From the NCBI RefSeq assembly GCF_014648115.1, contig NZ_BMQM01000054.1, positions 1 through 17,564 on the forward strand: a stretch of DNA of 17,564 nucleotides, in the 5' to 3' direction. The DNA is from Deinococcus seoulensis (GTDB lineage Bacteria > Deinococcota > Deinococci > Deinococcales > Deinococcaceae). Under the pieces are notes generated by a model. It was given only the letters and a program-made list of their open reading frames with translations, made no database searches and was not told the DNA's origin. Of this stretch, positions 6,301-14,343 are shown piece after piece. The first letter of the stretch is position 1, and the number at the start of each line of letters is the position of its first letter. The position numbers and the translations under genes are program-made.

Positions 6301-8413
6301 CGCGCAGGTGGTGCAGCACCGCCTGGGCGTCGCTTCTCACGGTGGGAAGGTCCCGGCCGTTCAGACCCGTCAGGGCCCGTTCTTCCAGCTCGTCCGCGTG
6401 CTGATGCAGCTCCGGCAGCAACTCGAGGCTTTGCCGAGCCACCTCCTGCCAGCGGCTGGCCTGCTCCTTCAATGCGGCGTCGACTGCGCTAGCCATCCAG
6501 GGCAGTGGCCGCTGCCGTTCGGTGTCGACGCTCGCCATCAGGGCCTGAACCGTCTGCAAGAGGGCGTGCCGGGCTTCTGGCTCGGCCCGCTCAATCACAG
6601 GATACTGCGGGTGGGTACGCGCCGCCTCATGCGCGGCGGCCTGCGCCTTCGACGCCTTCTCTCCCTGAACGAAGCGGAGGAAGGCTTCCGGCCGGGTGAG
6701 TTCCGCCGCCTCTGGCCGCCGCCGTGAGAGCTCCTGGGCTTCTTCGGCACTCAGGTCCCGCAGCAGGTCCAGCAGCCGCTCCATCTCGGCGTTTGAGAGC
6801 GGAGCAGGCCGGGCCGGGTCAGCAAAGTCCGCGAGCCACTCAAACTGAGGTTCCTGAGCCCGCAACTGCGCACCGATCAGCTGCGCCGGTCCACGGTATC
6901 CAAACAGTTCGAGCTGGCCCGTCTCCGCCTCCCGGATCTCCCGGAGGCAGTCGAGCAGGCGGTCTTCCTGCTGACGGGCCTGTTCCAGGCGACTGAACAG
7001 CAGCTTCTCCTGCTCGGCCTCCTGACCGGGCTGGCGGCTGGTGAAGCGGTGCAGGATCTCCCCGACCGAGCCCTGCAGGGCGGCCTGTGCGCCTTCCTCG
7101 CCGCGCAGATGTGTAATACACAGGCTGCGCAGTTCCGCCGGAAACTTCTCCCGGAGGACGCTCAGCGCGCGGGCCGTGTGACTGGTGACCAGCACCTTCT
7201 GATCCGTGGCCAGCAGGTGGCTGACCAGGTTCACGATGGTGTGCGACTTCCCGGTGCCGGGCGGACCCTGCACCAGCACGCCCTTCTCCCGCCGGATTCG
7301 CCGGATGATGTCCCGCTGCGCGGAGTTGGCTGGCAGTGGGAAATACACCGTCTGGTCCTGCTGTCCCGGCTCCGCCGGGCCCGTGACCGGTGGGCGGTCA
7401 CCCAGGAAGCGCCGGACGCTGTCCGGCAGACCGGCCGGTGCGCCGAGTTGAGTCAGGATGCTGTCGTAGGCAGCGGTGAGGGTACGTTCGCCGCGCCGAC
7501 GCAGGATCAGGGCCGGAGCCCAGTGGACCGCCGGGCGTTCCGACACGCCCTGAATGGGTCGAAGCTCAGCTGCGTAGGTGCCCCGATCCCCGGCTGAATT
7601 CACCCAGGTCTCGAGCAGGGCCGGTAAGGTCTGCCCGCTCCAGAGGTCCTCGCCACTGTCGAGCAGCACCTTCTGGATGGCCTCCTGCACCTGCGGCATC
7701 ACGCGGTCGTCGGCGTCCAGCATGTCCTGTTCCAGTGAGGTCCGCGCGCCGTCCCCGGCGGCCGTGACGCTCAGAACACCCCGCAGGGCGTCGAAGTGCA
7801 GGGCGGCCCGGGCCGTGAACAGGTGGCGGCGGACCTCGCCGCTCGACGGGGCCCTCCAGGTCAGGTGGCCCAATCCGAGGCGCAACTCGTACTTCTCGCT
7901 CTCTGCGGCGAGCTTCTGGTGAAAGTCGAACAGCTGAGAGTAGTGCCGCTGCACGTCCCGCGCCCGGCGTTCCTCCTCGGCCCAGGCCTGCCAGCGTTGC
8001 TCATAGGCCTGCCAGCTCTTGAAGACTGCCGCTTCCTGATCCAGGAACAGGGTCTCTCTGATCTCCCTGGTCTGAAGGTCATCGTCCAGAACCTGGGCGG
8101 TAACCACCCGCTGCGACCGGATGCCTGGAGCCTGGTCGGGGCGGTCAACCGCATCCGTCACCCATCCGGCCAACTCCTCCGGCAGGGCCGGGGCCGGGAA
8201 GAAGCGGGGCTTCTGAATGACCAGCCAGTCGTCGCCGGCGGCCTCGGCGGACTGCCGGGCCACGTTGGTGATGCGGGGGTCGTCGGGCAGTGCGTGGAGC
8301 CACAAGACCCCGTCCCCCTGATTGGTGCGCTGGGGCTTGTACTTGAGCTGCGTGAACTCCTTCAGGTACTGGAAGAAGCGTTGGGCCTGATCAGGGTGGT
8401 GCGACGTTTCCAT
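3305..8413 (-). CDS. large superfamily 1 helicase fused to a Vsr/MTES_1575-like nuclease, probable antiphage protein
   Basis: This 1702-residue protein starts at ATG 8411-8413, with AAAGG 7 nt upstream. A GTG at 8485 in the same frame has no such signal. An N-terminal region of about 360 residues precedes the helicase core. Walker A is GPPGTGKS (383-390). A long coiled-coil-rich insertion (about 430-1010) splits the core. Motif II is VDEAS (D1060, E1061), motif III is GDDKQ (1083-1087), and the arginine motif RYNVAVSRAR ends near 1304. This fits the AAA_11/AAA_12 (Upf1-like) group of SF1. A nuclease fold follows: E1373, D1399 in YRID, and E1412-C-D1414-G in AVECDGDHW, as in the MTES_1575/Vsr group. 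A linker and a C-terminal winged-helix-like region (about 1530-1702, resembling DUF3320) end the protein. All key residues are present. It probably unwinds and cuts foreign DNA. It is divergent from the hsd operon. Confidence 0.88.
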   Translation of the reverse strand: METSHHPDQAQRFFQYLKEFTQLKYKPQRTNQGDGVLWLHALPDDPRITNVARQSAEAAGDDWLVIQKPRFFPAPALPEELAGWVTDAVDRPDQAPGIRSQRVVTAQVLDDDLQTREIRETLFLDQEAAVFKSWQAYEQRWQAWAEEERRARDVQRHYSQLFDFHQKLAAESEKYELRLGLGHLTWRAPSSGEVRRHLFTARAALHFDALRGVLSVTAAGDGARTSLEQDMLDADDRVMPQVQEAIQKVLLDSGEDLWSGQTLPALLETWVNSAGDRGTYAAELRPIQGVSERPAVHWAPALILRRRGERTLTAAYDSILTQLGAPAGLPDSVRRFLGDRPPVTGPAEPGQQDQTVYFPLPANSAQRDIIRRIRREKGVLVQGPPGTGKSHTIVNLVSHLLATDQKVLVTSHTARALSVLREKFPAELRSLCITHLRGEEGAQAALQGSVGEILHRFTSRQPGQEAEQEKLLFSRLEQARQQEDRLLDCLREIREAETGQLELFGYRGPAQLIGAQLRAQEPQFEWLADFADPARPAPLSNAEMERLLDLLRDLSAEEAQELSRRRPEAAELTRPEAFLRFVQGEKASKAQAAAHEAARTHPQYPVIERAEPEARHALLQTVQALMASVDTERQRPLPWMASAVDAALKEQASRWQEVARQSLELLPELHQHADELEERALTGLNGRDLPTVRSDAQAVLHHLRGGGSWGGLFGKPAAVKQRQYLRTDVRLGGRAADTVETLTALLDHLRLDANLDKLKGLWASLGVEVSGPVRLQVTELGAHCQALVRMLKLRQVLEAAQQAVRGIMGLPQPQWWEAGDLRALVSMVQAADAGSEAQASRQTLEALLPALQGLEAVGNAHDIVSELIGAIEGRDAEAYGLAYLKLQDLAQRQALLSEQQALLSRLGAGASLLADELLSTFPESTWDARLAGFEQAWNWVRADLRVRELANPDTEVDTREQLAAARDVQRQTLGALAATKAWRSTLDRMTPREQAALVRWQNAIRKIGKGTGKHAGKWRQVAQQSLDEARTAIPAWIMPLHLVAENFAVSPGMFDVVIVDEASQAGPESLFLTFIAKKIIIVGDDKQIEPEGVGIPIAQVDALVQRYLRDVPAPEVIGDPKASLFGFGSYAYPTRISLREHFRCMPEIIKFSSDLSYPQEPLIALRQFGAERLQPLVARQVEGGYTMPLRGDKFNPVEARAIVDQIKACIANPRYAGKSFGVISLVGESQAEEIATLLRAEIGEAEIEARRLVCGNAYSFQGDERDVIFLSMVVSPTDGKREPKVGRDSEKFQPRYNVAVSRARDQLWLFHSVDLTDLHPEDLRASLIRHVRNPELEGWTPLASKEIGTLRELAARPGRGNTSPPDKFDSWFEVDVYLDLVDRGYRVIPQYELGGYRIDLVVEGLRGRLAVECDGDHWHGPEKYLDDLARQQTLERAGMEFWRVRGSTYARDPEGALEDLWRTLERRGVFPEGDPRNFQPTEPVPAHVPAEPAEGTVDAAAALQTEEAAREEIVETTSEVITPVEHVVTALLEPYGRWVPRPLPDPRTLSSLEPVVEGLQEIVASEGPMTARQAYQVYCQAAGIRFGQATKSLLNKAMTRAVRAGMLLAADEWGTPGLLDKVVRTPLCPAVRLRETGPRKLTDVPPSEIQALMLKLLASEPELGEGSPEALYRIVLATYGAQRLTENVRTVLERALRLEQPA

Positions 8414-8729
8414 GCGTGAACCTTTGCCGTGAGGAGTCGGAGGATCGATCAAGGCAGTTTCGCACGGCACCACGCCCAGAATCACCGCACACTCGTCGCC
8501 ACACGACCTGAAGGGCCGCGCAGACCCCTGCCTGTAGGTCCCGACCTTTCAGACGGCTGGATGTAAGTTCAGCCCTGTGAGGCCAGATCGCTCAACGCGC
8601 GGCCCGGCAACCAGCCCGGCCATCCTGTCCGTTGCCACGGCACCCTGTGCCAGCCACTTCACCAGTCCTCCCGACACGTCAGAAATGCGCCGCCAGTCGC
8701 ATCCGCCGCGCACTATGCTGGACGGCACC
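8414..8729. other. divergent intergenic region between the helicase gene and hsdM
   Basis: This 316-bp stretch must carry the promoters of both the helicase-nuclease gene and the hsd operon. On the plus strand a TAAGTT lies at 8564-8569, 7 nt before a GTG (8577) in frame with hsdM, and a TATGCT lies at 8714-8719. A small inverted repeat AGGTC-CC-GACCT sits at 8536-8547 and could bind a regulator. No convincing -35 boxes are seen, and no promoter could be placed for the helicase strand apart from its Shine-Dalgarno. The in-frame extension of hsdM back to 8577 (51 residues, rich in Ser, Pro and Thr) does not look like part of the HsdM fold. Confidence 0.5.
8714..8719 (+). promoter_or_regulatory. 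possible -10 box of the hsd operon
   Basis: TATGCT fits TANNNT and ends 10 nt before the ATG of hsdM at 8730. No Shine-Dalgarno precedes that ATG, so a leaderless or very short-leader transcript would explain the arrangement. An alternative ATG at 8715 overlaps the box. No -35 element is evident. Confidence 0.35.
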
Positions 8730-10274
8730 ATGACGACCAACACCTCCGAAGTCGAGCGCCGCCTGTGGGCGGCGGCCGATAACCTTCGCGCGAACAGCAA
8801 GCTCCGCAGCCACGAGTACAGCACCCCGGTCCTGGGCCTGATCTTCCTGGCCTACGCCGACCACCGCTTCCAGCAGGCGCAGCAGGAACTGGGCGCAGAC
8901 GCCGACCCCATCGACTTCCAGGCGGAAGGCGTGATGTACCTGCCCGAACAGGCCCGCTACCGCCGCCTGCTGGCCCTGCCGGAAGGCGCGAACCTGGGCG
9001 CGGCCATCAACGAGGCCATGAACGCCATCGAGACCGAAAACGACGACCTCAAGGGCGTGCTGCCCAAGATCTATAACCGACTCGATAACAGCGTCCTCGC
9101 GCCCCTCCTGAAGGCCTTCAACTTCGAGGAGATCGCCGCCGGACTGGAAGGGGACGCCTTCGGCAAGGTGTACGAGTACTTCCTGGGTGAGTTCGCCAAG
9201 CGCGAAGGGCAACTGGGCGGCGAGTTCTACACGCCGACCAGCCTCGTCAAGCTGATGGTCGAGATCATGGAACCCTTCCACGGCCGCATCTACGACCCCG
9301 CCTGCGGCTCGGGCGGGATGTTCGTACAGTCCGCCCGCTTCATCACCGAGCATCAGAAGAACCCCACCGACGAACTGAGCGTCTTCGGGCAGGAGAAGAC
9401 CGCCGAGACCGTACGACTGGCCCGCATGAACCTCGCCGTGCACGGCCTCAGCGGCGATATCCGCCAGGGCAACACCTTCTACGAGGACATCCATGGCAGC
9501 CGCGGCAAGTTCGACTTCGCCCTGGCCAACCCGCCCTTCAACGTCAAGGGCATCAAGAAGGACGACATCGCCGCCGACCCGCGCCTGCCCCATGGTGTGC
9601 CCAGCACCGACAACGGCAACTACCTGTGGCTCCAGTACATCAGCAGCAGCCTGAACGAGAAGGGCCGCGCCGGGGTCGTCATGGCCAACAGTGCCAGCGA
9701 CGCACGCGGCAGCGAGCAGCTGATCCGCCAGCGCATGATCCAGAGCGGCAACGTGGACATCATGTTCGCCGCCAGCAGCAACCTCTTCTACACCGTCACG
9801 CTGCCCGCCACGGTGTGGTTCCTCGACAACGGCAAGCGCGGCAGCGCCCGCGAGGACAAGGTCCTGTTCATTGACGGGCGCCACACCTTCGTGCAGGTCA
9901 CCCGCGCCATCCGCGAGATGACCGACGAGCAGGTCGAGTTCCTGGCAAATATCGCCAACCTGTACCGGGGCGAACAACCCGAGTTCAAGCACGGCAGCCG
10001 CGAGACATTTGAAGAAACCTTCCCCGGCAGCGTGTACCGCGACGTGCCCGGCCTGTGCAAGGTCGCCACGCGCAGCGAGATCGAAGTGCAGGGCTGGAGC
10101 CTGAACCCTGGCCGATATGTGGGCGTCACTGCCCGTGCCACTGACGACTTCGACTTCAGCGCGCGATTGGGCGAGCTGAACGAGGAACTGGAGACCTTGA
10201 CAGCCGAAGCACACGAGCTAGAGGAACGGATCAGCGAGAACATTCAGGCGTTAATGGATGGGGGCAAGGCGTGA
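8730..10274 (+). CDS. hsdM: type I restriction-modification DNA methyltransferase subunit HsdM
   Basis: This is a 514-residue adenine-N6 methyltransferase that modifies the host's recognition sites as part of the M2S complex with HsdS. An N-terminal HsdM_N-type helical domain (about 1-150) is followed by GGEFYTP, a hallmark of HsdM. The S-adenosylmethionine-binding motif I is DPACGSGG (189-196), and the catalytic motif IV is NPPF (267-270). The C-terminus is a glutamate-rich coiled coil, as expected for contact with HsdS. The length is normal and no frameshift is seen. I chose MTTNTSEVE as the start because the family begins there; an ATG five codons earlier is possible. The stop overlaps the hsdS start by 4 nt (GTGA). 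Confidence 0.95.
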   Translation: MTTNTSEVERRLWAAADNLRANSKLRSHEYSTPVLGLIFLAYADHRFQQAQQELGADADPIDFQAEGVMYLPEQARYRRLLALPEGANLGAAINEAMNAIETENDDLKGVLPKIYNRLDNSVLAPLLKAFNFEEIAAGLEGDAFGKVYEYFLGEFAKREGQLGGEFYTPTSLVKLMVEIMEPFHGRIYDPACGSGGMFVQSARFITEHQKNPTDELSVFGQEKTAETVRLARMNLAVHGLSGDIRQGNTFYEDIHGSRGKFDFALANPPFNVKGIKKDDIAADPRLPHGVPSTDNGNYLWLQYISSSLNEKGRAGVVMANSASDARGSEQLIRQRMIQSGNVDIMFAASSNLFYTVTLPATVWFLDNGKRGSAREDKVLFIDGRHTFVQVTRAIREMTDEQVEFLANIANLYRGEQPEFKHGSRETFEETFPGSVYRDVPGLCKVATRSEIEVQGWSLNPGRYVGVTARATDDFDFSARLGELNEELETLTAEAHELEERISENIQALMDGGKA

Positions 10275-11521
10275 AACAGATTCAGACACTACTCCAGCCA
10301 ACAGACACGCTTCCAATCTTGCCTGGCAGTTGGACATTTGTGTCAGTCGAGTCTGTAAGTGAGCGTCTCAAGCCCGGGAAACTATTCGACCAGAGAAGTG
10401 CTGTGAGCGAGGGAGCCGTACCGATAATTAATCAATCTGCCGATGGCTTCGTTGGCTATCACGACGAGGAGCCAGGAGTGGTCGCCTCATTTGACGACCC
10501 CGTATTTACATTTGCTAACCATACATGCGAGATGCGATGGATGACTCGATCATTCTCATGCATACAAAATGTCTTCCCTTACAGAGGGATCGAAGGCAAA
10601 TCACACACGAAATATCTTTATTACGCAACTTTGGGAAGGGTGACGATTGGTGATTACAAAGGGCACCACCCCATTTTTCGGCGCATGGTGGTGCCTTTGC
10701 CACCTCTCCCCACACAGCGCAAGATCGCCGCTGTCCTCTCCGCCTACGATGACCTGATCGAGAACAACACGCGGCGGGTGCGGGTGCTGGAGGACATGGC
10801 GCGAGCCCTGTACCGCGAGTGGTTCGTGGAGTACCGCTTCCCTGGTCATGAGCAGGCCGAGTTCGTAGAAGACGAGCAGGGGCGGAGGCCGAAGGAGTGG
10901 GCAAATGTTCCGCTAGCTCATTTCGGCAATTTCATAACCGGGAAAACACCATCAAAAACGATGCCAGAGTATTTTGGTGGCGACATTCCATTTATAAAAA
11001 TACCGGACATGAATGGAATTTTTACATTGAGCGCCTCGGAAAATCTTTCAGTATTAGGAAGTGCGGCACAGAAGAAAAAACTTGTTCCGACAGAATCCAT
11101 TTTGGTGAGTTGCATAGGTACAGTTGGCAAGGTAACTATCACTGCTCAACCAAGTCAATTTAACCAGCAGATAAACGCCATCACCCCGGAAAAAAAGCAT
11201 CTTGGATTTCTTTACTTCCTGATCGAATCTCTTAAAACGGATCTAGAGATGATAGGCCTTGTTGGTGCGACGATGCCAAATGTAAGCAAGGGCAAACTAG
11301 AAAATATGCGGGTTGTGGACCCCGGACGTCTTGCCGACGATTTTAGTGATCACGTGCAGCCACTACTCGACTCGATTCTTAACCTCACTCGCCGTAACGC
11401 AAACCTGCGCCGCACGCGCGATCTGCTGTTGCCCAGGCTGGTGTCGGGCGAACTGGACGTGTCAGGGCTGGACATCAGCGGCGTTGACGACGCAGCAATG
11501 GGACAAGAGGAGATGGCATGA
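10271..11521 (+). CDS. hsdS: type I restriction-modification specificity subunit HsdS
   Basis: This 416-residue protein sets the DNA sequence recognised by both the methylase and the nuclease. It has the classic layout of two variable target-recognition domains (about 10-135 and 205-365). These are separated and closed by conserved helical spacers: [18 protein letters not shown] onward near 143-190, and a distal helix with [18 protein letters not shown] near 380-400. Two half-sites would give a bipartite target with a gap. The target cannot be predicted from sequence. The start is GTG at 10271 and overlaps the hsdM stop, implying coupled translation. The recognition-domain DNA is far poorer in GC (42% at 10501-10560, 38% at 11041-11100) than the central spacer (65% at 10741-10800). 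That contrast suggests the recognition domains were exchanged from another source. Confidence 0.94.
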   Translation: MKQIQTLLQPTDTLPILPGSWTFVSVESVSERLKPGKLFDQRSAVSEGAVPIINQSADGFVGYHDEEPGVVASFDDPVFTFANHTCEMRWMTRSFSCIQNVFPYRGIEGKSHTKYLYYATLGRVTIGDYKGHHPIFRRMVVPLPPLPTQRKIAAVLSAYDDLIENNTRRVRVLEDMARALYREWFVEYRFPGHEQAEFVEDEQGRRPKEWANVPLAHFGNFITGKTPSKTMPEYFGGDIPFIKIPDMNGIFTLSASENLSVLGSAAQKKKLVPTESILVSCIGTVGKVTITAQPSQFNQQINAITPEKKHLGFLYFLIESLKTDLEMIGLVGATMPNVSKGKLENMRVVDPGRLADDFSDHVQPLLDSILNLTRRNANLRRTRDLLLPRLVSGELDVSGLDISGVDDAAMGQEEMA

Positions 11522-14343
11522 AAGCGAAAGAGTCCAAGCTCCTGAAGTTCCTTCAGGGCGAGAAGCAGTTCTTCGTCCCCATCTACCAGCGCACCTACTC
11601 GTGGCTGCGACCTCAGTGTGAGCAGTACTGGCATGACCTGCTCTCGGCGGGGCGAGACGCCAGGGTGGATGCTCACTTCCTGGGGGCGGTGGTGTACATC
11701 GGGCGGGGCGTGTATACCGCCTCGGACGTATCGCAGATGCTGGTGATCGATGGGCAGCAGCGCCTCACGACGACCACGCTGCTCCTCCTGGCGTTGGCGC
11801 GGCATCTGGGGTCGGAGGGTGAGATCCTGCTGACCAGCGAGGCCGAGGACGGGTCGGTGAGTGAGACGAGGATCACGGCTGCCCGAATCCGCGAGAACCA
11901 TCTGATCAATCGCCATGAGGAAGGCGGGGACGGCTTCTACAAGTTGATGCTCACGCAGTCGGACAGGGAGACGCTGCGTCGCTTACTGGATGGGGGCCCG
12001 TTGCCAGAGACGCCGAGCGGGCGGGTGCTGGAGAATCTGGCGTTCTTCGAGGAACGCTTGAATGATGAGAGTGTGGACCTGCGGGATGTGTACCGGGGCC
12101 TGCAGAAGCTGGTCATTGTGGATGTGGCGCTGGAGCAGGGGAAAGACAATCCTCAGTTGATCTTCGAGAGCATGAACAGCACGGGCCTGGACCTCAAGCA
12201 GGCGGACCTGATCCGGAATTTCATGCTCATGGGCCTTGAACCGAAGGCGCAGACGAAGCTGTACAACGAGTACTGGAAACCGATGGAGGACCGCTTCGCG
12301 GGGCGTGACCCGCAGGATTTCGACCGTTTCGTTCGGGATTACCTGAGCCTGCGGGTGCCGACCAGTACCCCGGCGCGGTTGGATCAGGTGTACGCGTCGT
12401 TCAAACGGTACGCGCTCGCGCAGGGAGATATGAGCGGGCTGGTGCAGGACCTGGCGGAGATGTCGCGGTATTACGCGGCGATCCTTGATCCGGCAGGCGT
12501 AGAGAAGGACGCCGACGTGCGGCGGGCGCTGCTGGAACTGGCCGCTCTGAAATTGGATGTGGCGTTCCCGTTCCTGCTTCAGGTGTATGCCGACTGGCAG
12601 CAGGGGGTGATCGGGAAGCCGGAGGTGCTTCAGGTTCTGCGCTTGATCGAGTCGTACCTGTTCCGGCGGAGCGTGACTGGCATCAACTCGCAGGGGCTGA
12701 ACAAGTTGTTCCCTGATTTGCCGCGCCGCCTGGACCGCGCAGAGTACGTGCAGAGTCTCCAGGACGCCCTGTTCGAGCTGAAGACGTACCTGCGTTTCCC
12801 TCGAGACGGCGAATTCCGGGAAGGGCTGCTGCACCGCGACCTGTACCAGGTGAAGCGCCTGTGTGCCTACACCCTGCTGAAGTTGGAGAACCACTCGCAT
12901 AAGGAGCCGATCTCGCTGGGCGGACTGACCATCGAGCATGTCATGCCGCAGACTGAGAACCTGCACGCAGAGTGGCTGGCGATGCTGGGGCCGGATGCCG
13001 AGGGTGTGCAGAGCCGTTACCTGCATACTCTGGGGAACCTGACCCTGACGGGGTACAACAGCGAACTCAGCGCTCGGCCGTTTGTGGAGAAGCGGGACAT
13101 GATAGGTGGGTTCAAGGACAGTCATCTGCGTCTGAATGCCGACCTGGCGAAGTTGGACGAGTGGAATGAAGCTCAGATTCAGGCGCGGGCGGAGCGGCTG
13201 GCTGATCAGGCCGTGAAGGTGTGGCCTGCCCTGGAACCCTCAGAGGAAGCCAGGGCACGAGCGGACGAGAAGACCCGCCGGACACCTCGGGGGGAGCGCA
13301 GCGTTGAGGATCATCTGGGTGGGGCCAGCACTGAGCTCCGCGAGCTTTTCGAGGATGTGCGCGAGGGGCTGCTGGTTCTGCACGAGGACGTGACCGAGCA
13401 CCCGCTGGCGGTGTACATCGGGTACAAGGTGGGGACGAACTTCTGCGACATCACGGTCCAGCCGGGTGCCAACAACCTGCGGTGTTGGTTGAACCTGCCT
13501 TACGGCAAGCTCGTGGATCAGACGGGACGGGCCCGGGATGTCACGAGCATCGGGCATCACGGCAATGGCGACGTGGAGATCGTGTTGCGTCCGGGTGACG
13601 ACGTGGAGTGGTTCCTGGAATTGGCAGGGCAGGCCCTCGCCTATCAGGTGGCCCGCGTCCCGACGACACTCAGCCTGGACACGCTGTCTCCGGAAGCGGG
13701 CGCGGCCCTTGGGGTGTTCGAGCAGGCTCTGTTGGACCTTGACCCTGCGCTGACTCGTGGTGCGACGAAGAATTACATAGGGTACGGTCGTCCTGTTGAA
13801 CTGATCGGGCTGCTGCGGGCAGGTGGAGTCCTCGTCGAGATTCAGCCGCGTGATCCTGATGTCCTGCCGGAGGAATTGTTCGTGGGCTGGGAGGCGCGGA
13901 GTAAGGACCGCTGGGCTCTGCCGCTGGACTCGACTGAAGCGACCGCGCGCGCCATGCCTCTGATTCGTGCTGTTCATTCGCAGTTCGAGCAGAATCTGGC
14001 CTATCGCGAACCCGCCGTGCGGCAGTTGGTCCGCTCCCTGAGACAGCTGTTCAGGAGTCGTGGTGCGGAAGTGAAAAGCTCGCCGTCTGCGGATCATTAC
14101 CTGCTGGGAGACCGCGACGTGGCGCGGTTATGGATCAACCGGGGGAACGTGTTCCTGGCCCTTCGGCATCCGTATGCGACCCTGGAGAATCCGCAGCTCC
14201 TGGGCCAGTCCAGAGACCAGGACGGCCTTGTCGGCTGGGACCCCGGCTATTTCGAGGGACGCTTCGACCAGCCGGTGGATCTCTCGACCTTGACCCTCTT
14301 GGTTGATCAGGTCGTCGGGGCGAACCATGCACCTGTTCAGTGA
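11518..14343 (+). CDS. GmrSD-like DUF262-DUF1524 nuclease with long C-terminal extension
   Basis: This 941-residue protein is encoded inside the hsd operon. Its ATG overlaps the hsdS stop (ATGA), and a GAGGAG lies just upstream. The N-terminal DUF262 domain has YQRTYSW (23-29) and DGQQRLTT (from D78), the motif used for nucleotide binding and modification sensing in GmrS and SspE. The DUF1524 His-Me-finger nuclease motif follows: IEHVMPQ with H474, then HTLGNLTL with H503 and N507, and GYN with N514. After it come a DUF5655-like module (about 597-705) and two further segments (about 720-828 and 851-941) of similar pattern. Relatives cut phage DNA carrying modified bases or phosphorothioates, so this is probably a type IV-like restriction enzyme. 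DUF262 genes are known as restriction-linked ORFs in other type I loci. A regulatory role in the type I complex cannot be excluded. Confidence 0.85.
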   Translation: MKAKESKLLKFLQGEKQFFVPIYQRTYSWLRPQCEQYWHDLLSAGRDARVDAHFLGAVVYIGRGVYTASDVSQMLVIDGQQRLTTTTLLLLALARHLGSEGEILLTSEAEDGSVSETRITAARIRENHLINRHEEGGDGFYKLMLTQSDRETLRRLLDGGPLPETPSGRVLENLAFFEERLNDESVDLRDVYRGLQKLVIVDVALEQGKDNPQLIFESMNSTGLDLKQADLIRNFMLMGLEPKAQTKLYNEYWKPMEDRFAGRDPQDFDRFVRDYLSLRVPTSTPARLDQVYASFKRYALAQGDMSGLVQDLAEMSRYYAAILDPAGVEKDADVRRALLELAALKLDVAFPFLLQVYADWQQGVIGKPEVLQVLRLIESYLFRRSVTGINSQGLNKLFPDLPRRLDRAEYVQSLQDALFELKTYLRFPRDGEFREGLLHRDLYQVKRLCAYTLLKLENHSHKEPISLGGLTIEHVMPQTENLHAEWLAMLGPDAEGVQSRYLHTLGNLTLTGYNSELSARPFVEKRDMIGGFKDSHLRLNADLAKLDEWNEAQIQARAERLADQAVKVWPALEPSEEARARADEKTRRTPRGERSVEDHLGGASTELRELFEDVREGLLVLHEDVTEHPLAVYIGYKVGTNFCDITVQPGANNLRCWLNLPYGKLVDQTGRARDVTSIGHHGNGDVEIVLRPGDDVEWFLELAGQALAYQVARVPTTLSLDTLSPEAGAALGVFEQALLDLDPALTRGATKNYIGYGRPVELIGLLRAGGVLVEIQPRDPDVLPEELFVGWEARSKDRWALPLDSTEATARAMPLIRAVHSQFEQNLAYREPAVRQLVRSLRQLFRSRGAEVKSSPSADHYLLGDRDVARLWINRGNVFLALRHPYATLENPQLLGQSRDQDGLVGWDPGYFEGRFDQPVDLSTLTLLVDQVVGANHAPVQ

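Noticed and set aside
3836..6727. A 963-codon open frame on the plus strand, opposite the helicase gene
   Set aside because: It is antisense to a protein with clear helicase motifs. It has low-complexity composition with runs of Leu, Gly, Arg and Ala, and no recognisable domain. Long antisense frames are normal in GC-rich DNA.
1247..8413. A DISARM-like defence system (PLD protein, helicase and methylase close together)
   Set aside because: The PLD protein has a signal peptide and so acts outside the cytoplasm. No DUF1998 (DrmB) gene is present, and the methylase belongs to a complete hsdMSR set.
8577..8729. A 51-residue N-terminal extension of HsdM, or a fused leader, starting at GTG 8577
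   Set aside because: The residues are Ser/Pro/Thr-rich and unlike HsdM, whose family begins near MTTNTSEVE. The TAAGTT box at 8564 leaves a small chance that transcription starts here.
8679..10214. A 511-codon open frame on the minus strand, opposite hsdM
   Set aside because: hsdM has all its catalytic motifs on the other strand. The antisense frame has only Val/Leu/Ala/Gly-rich filler typical of a shadow frame.
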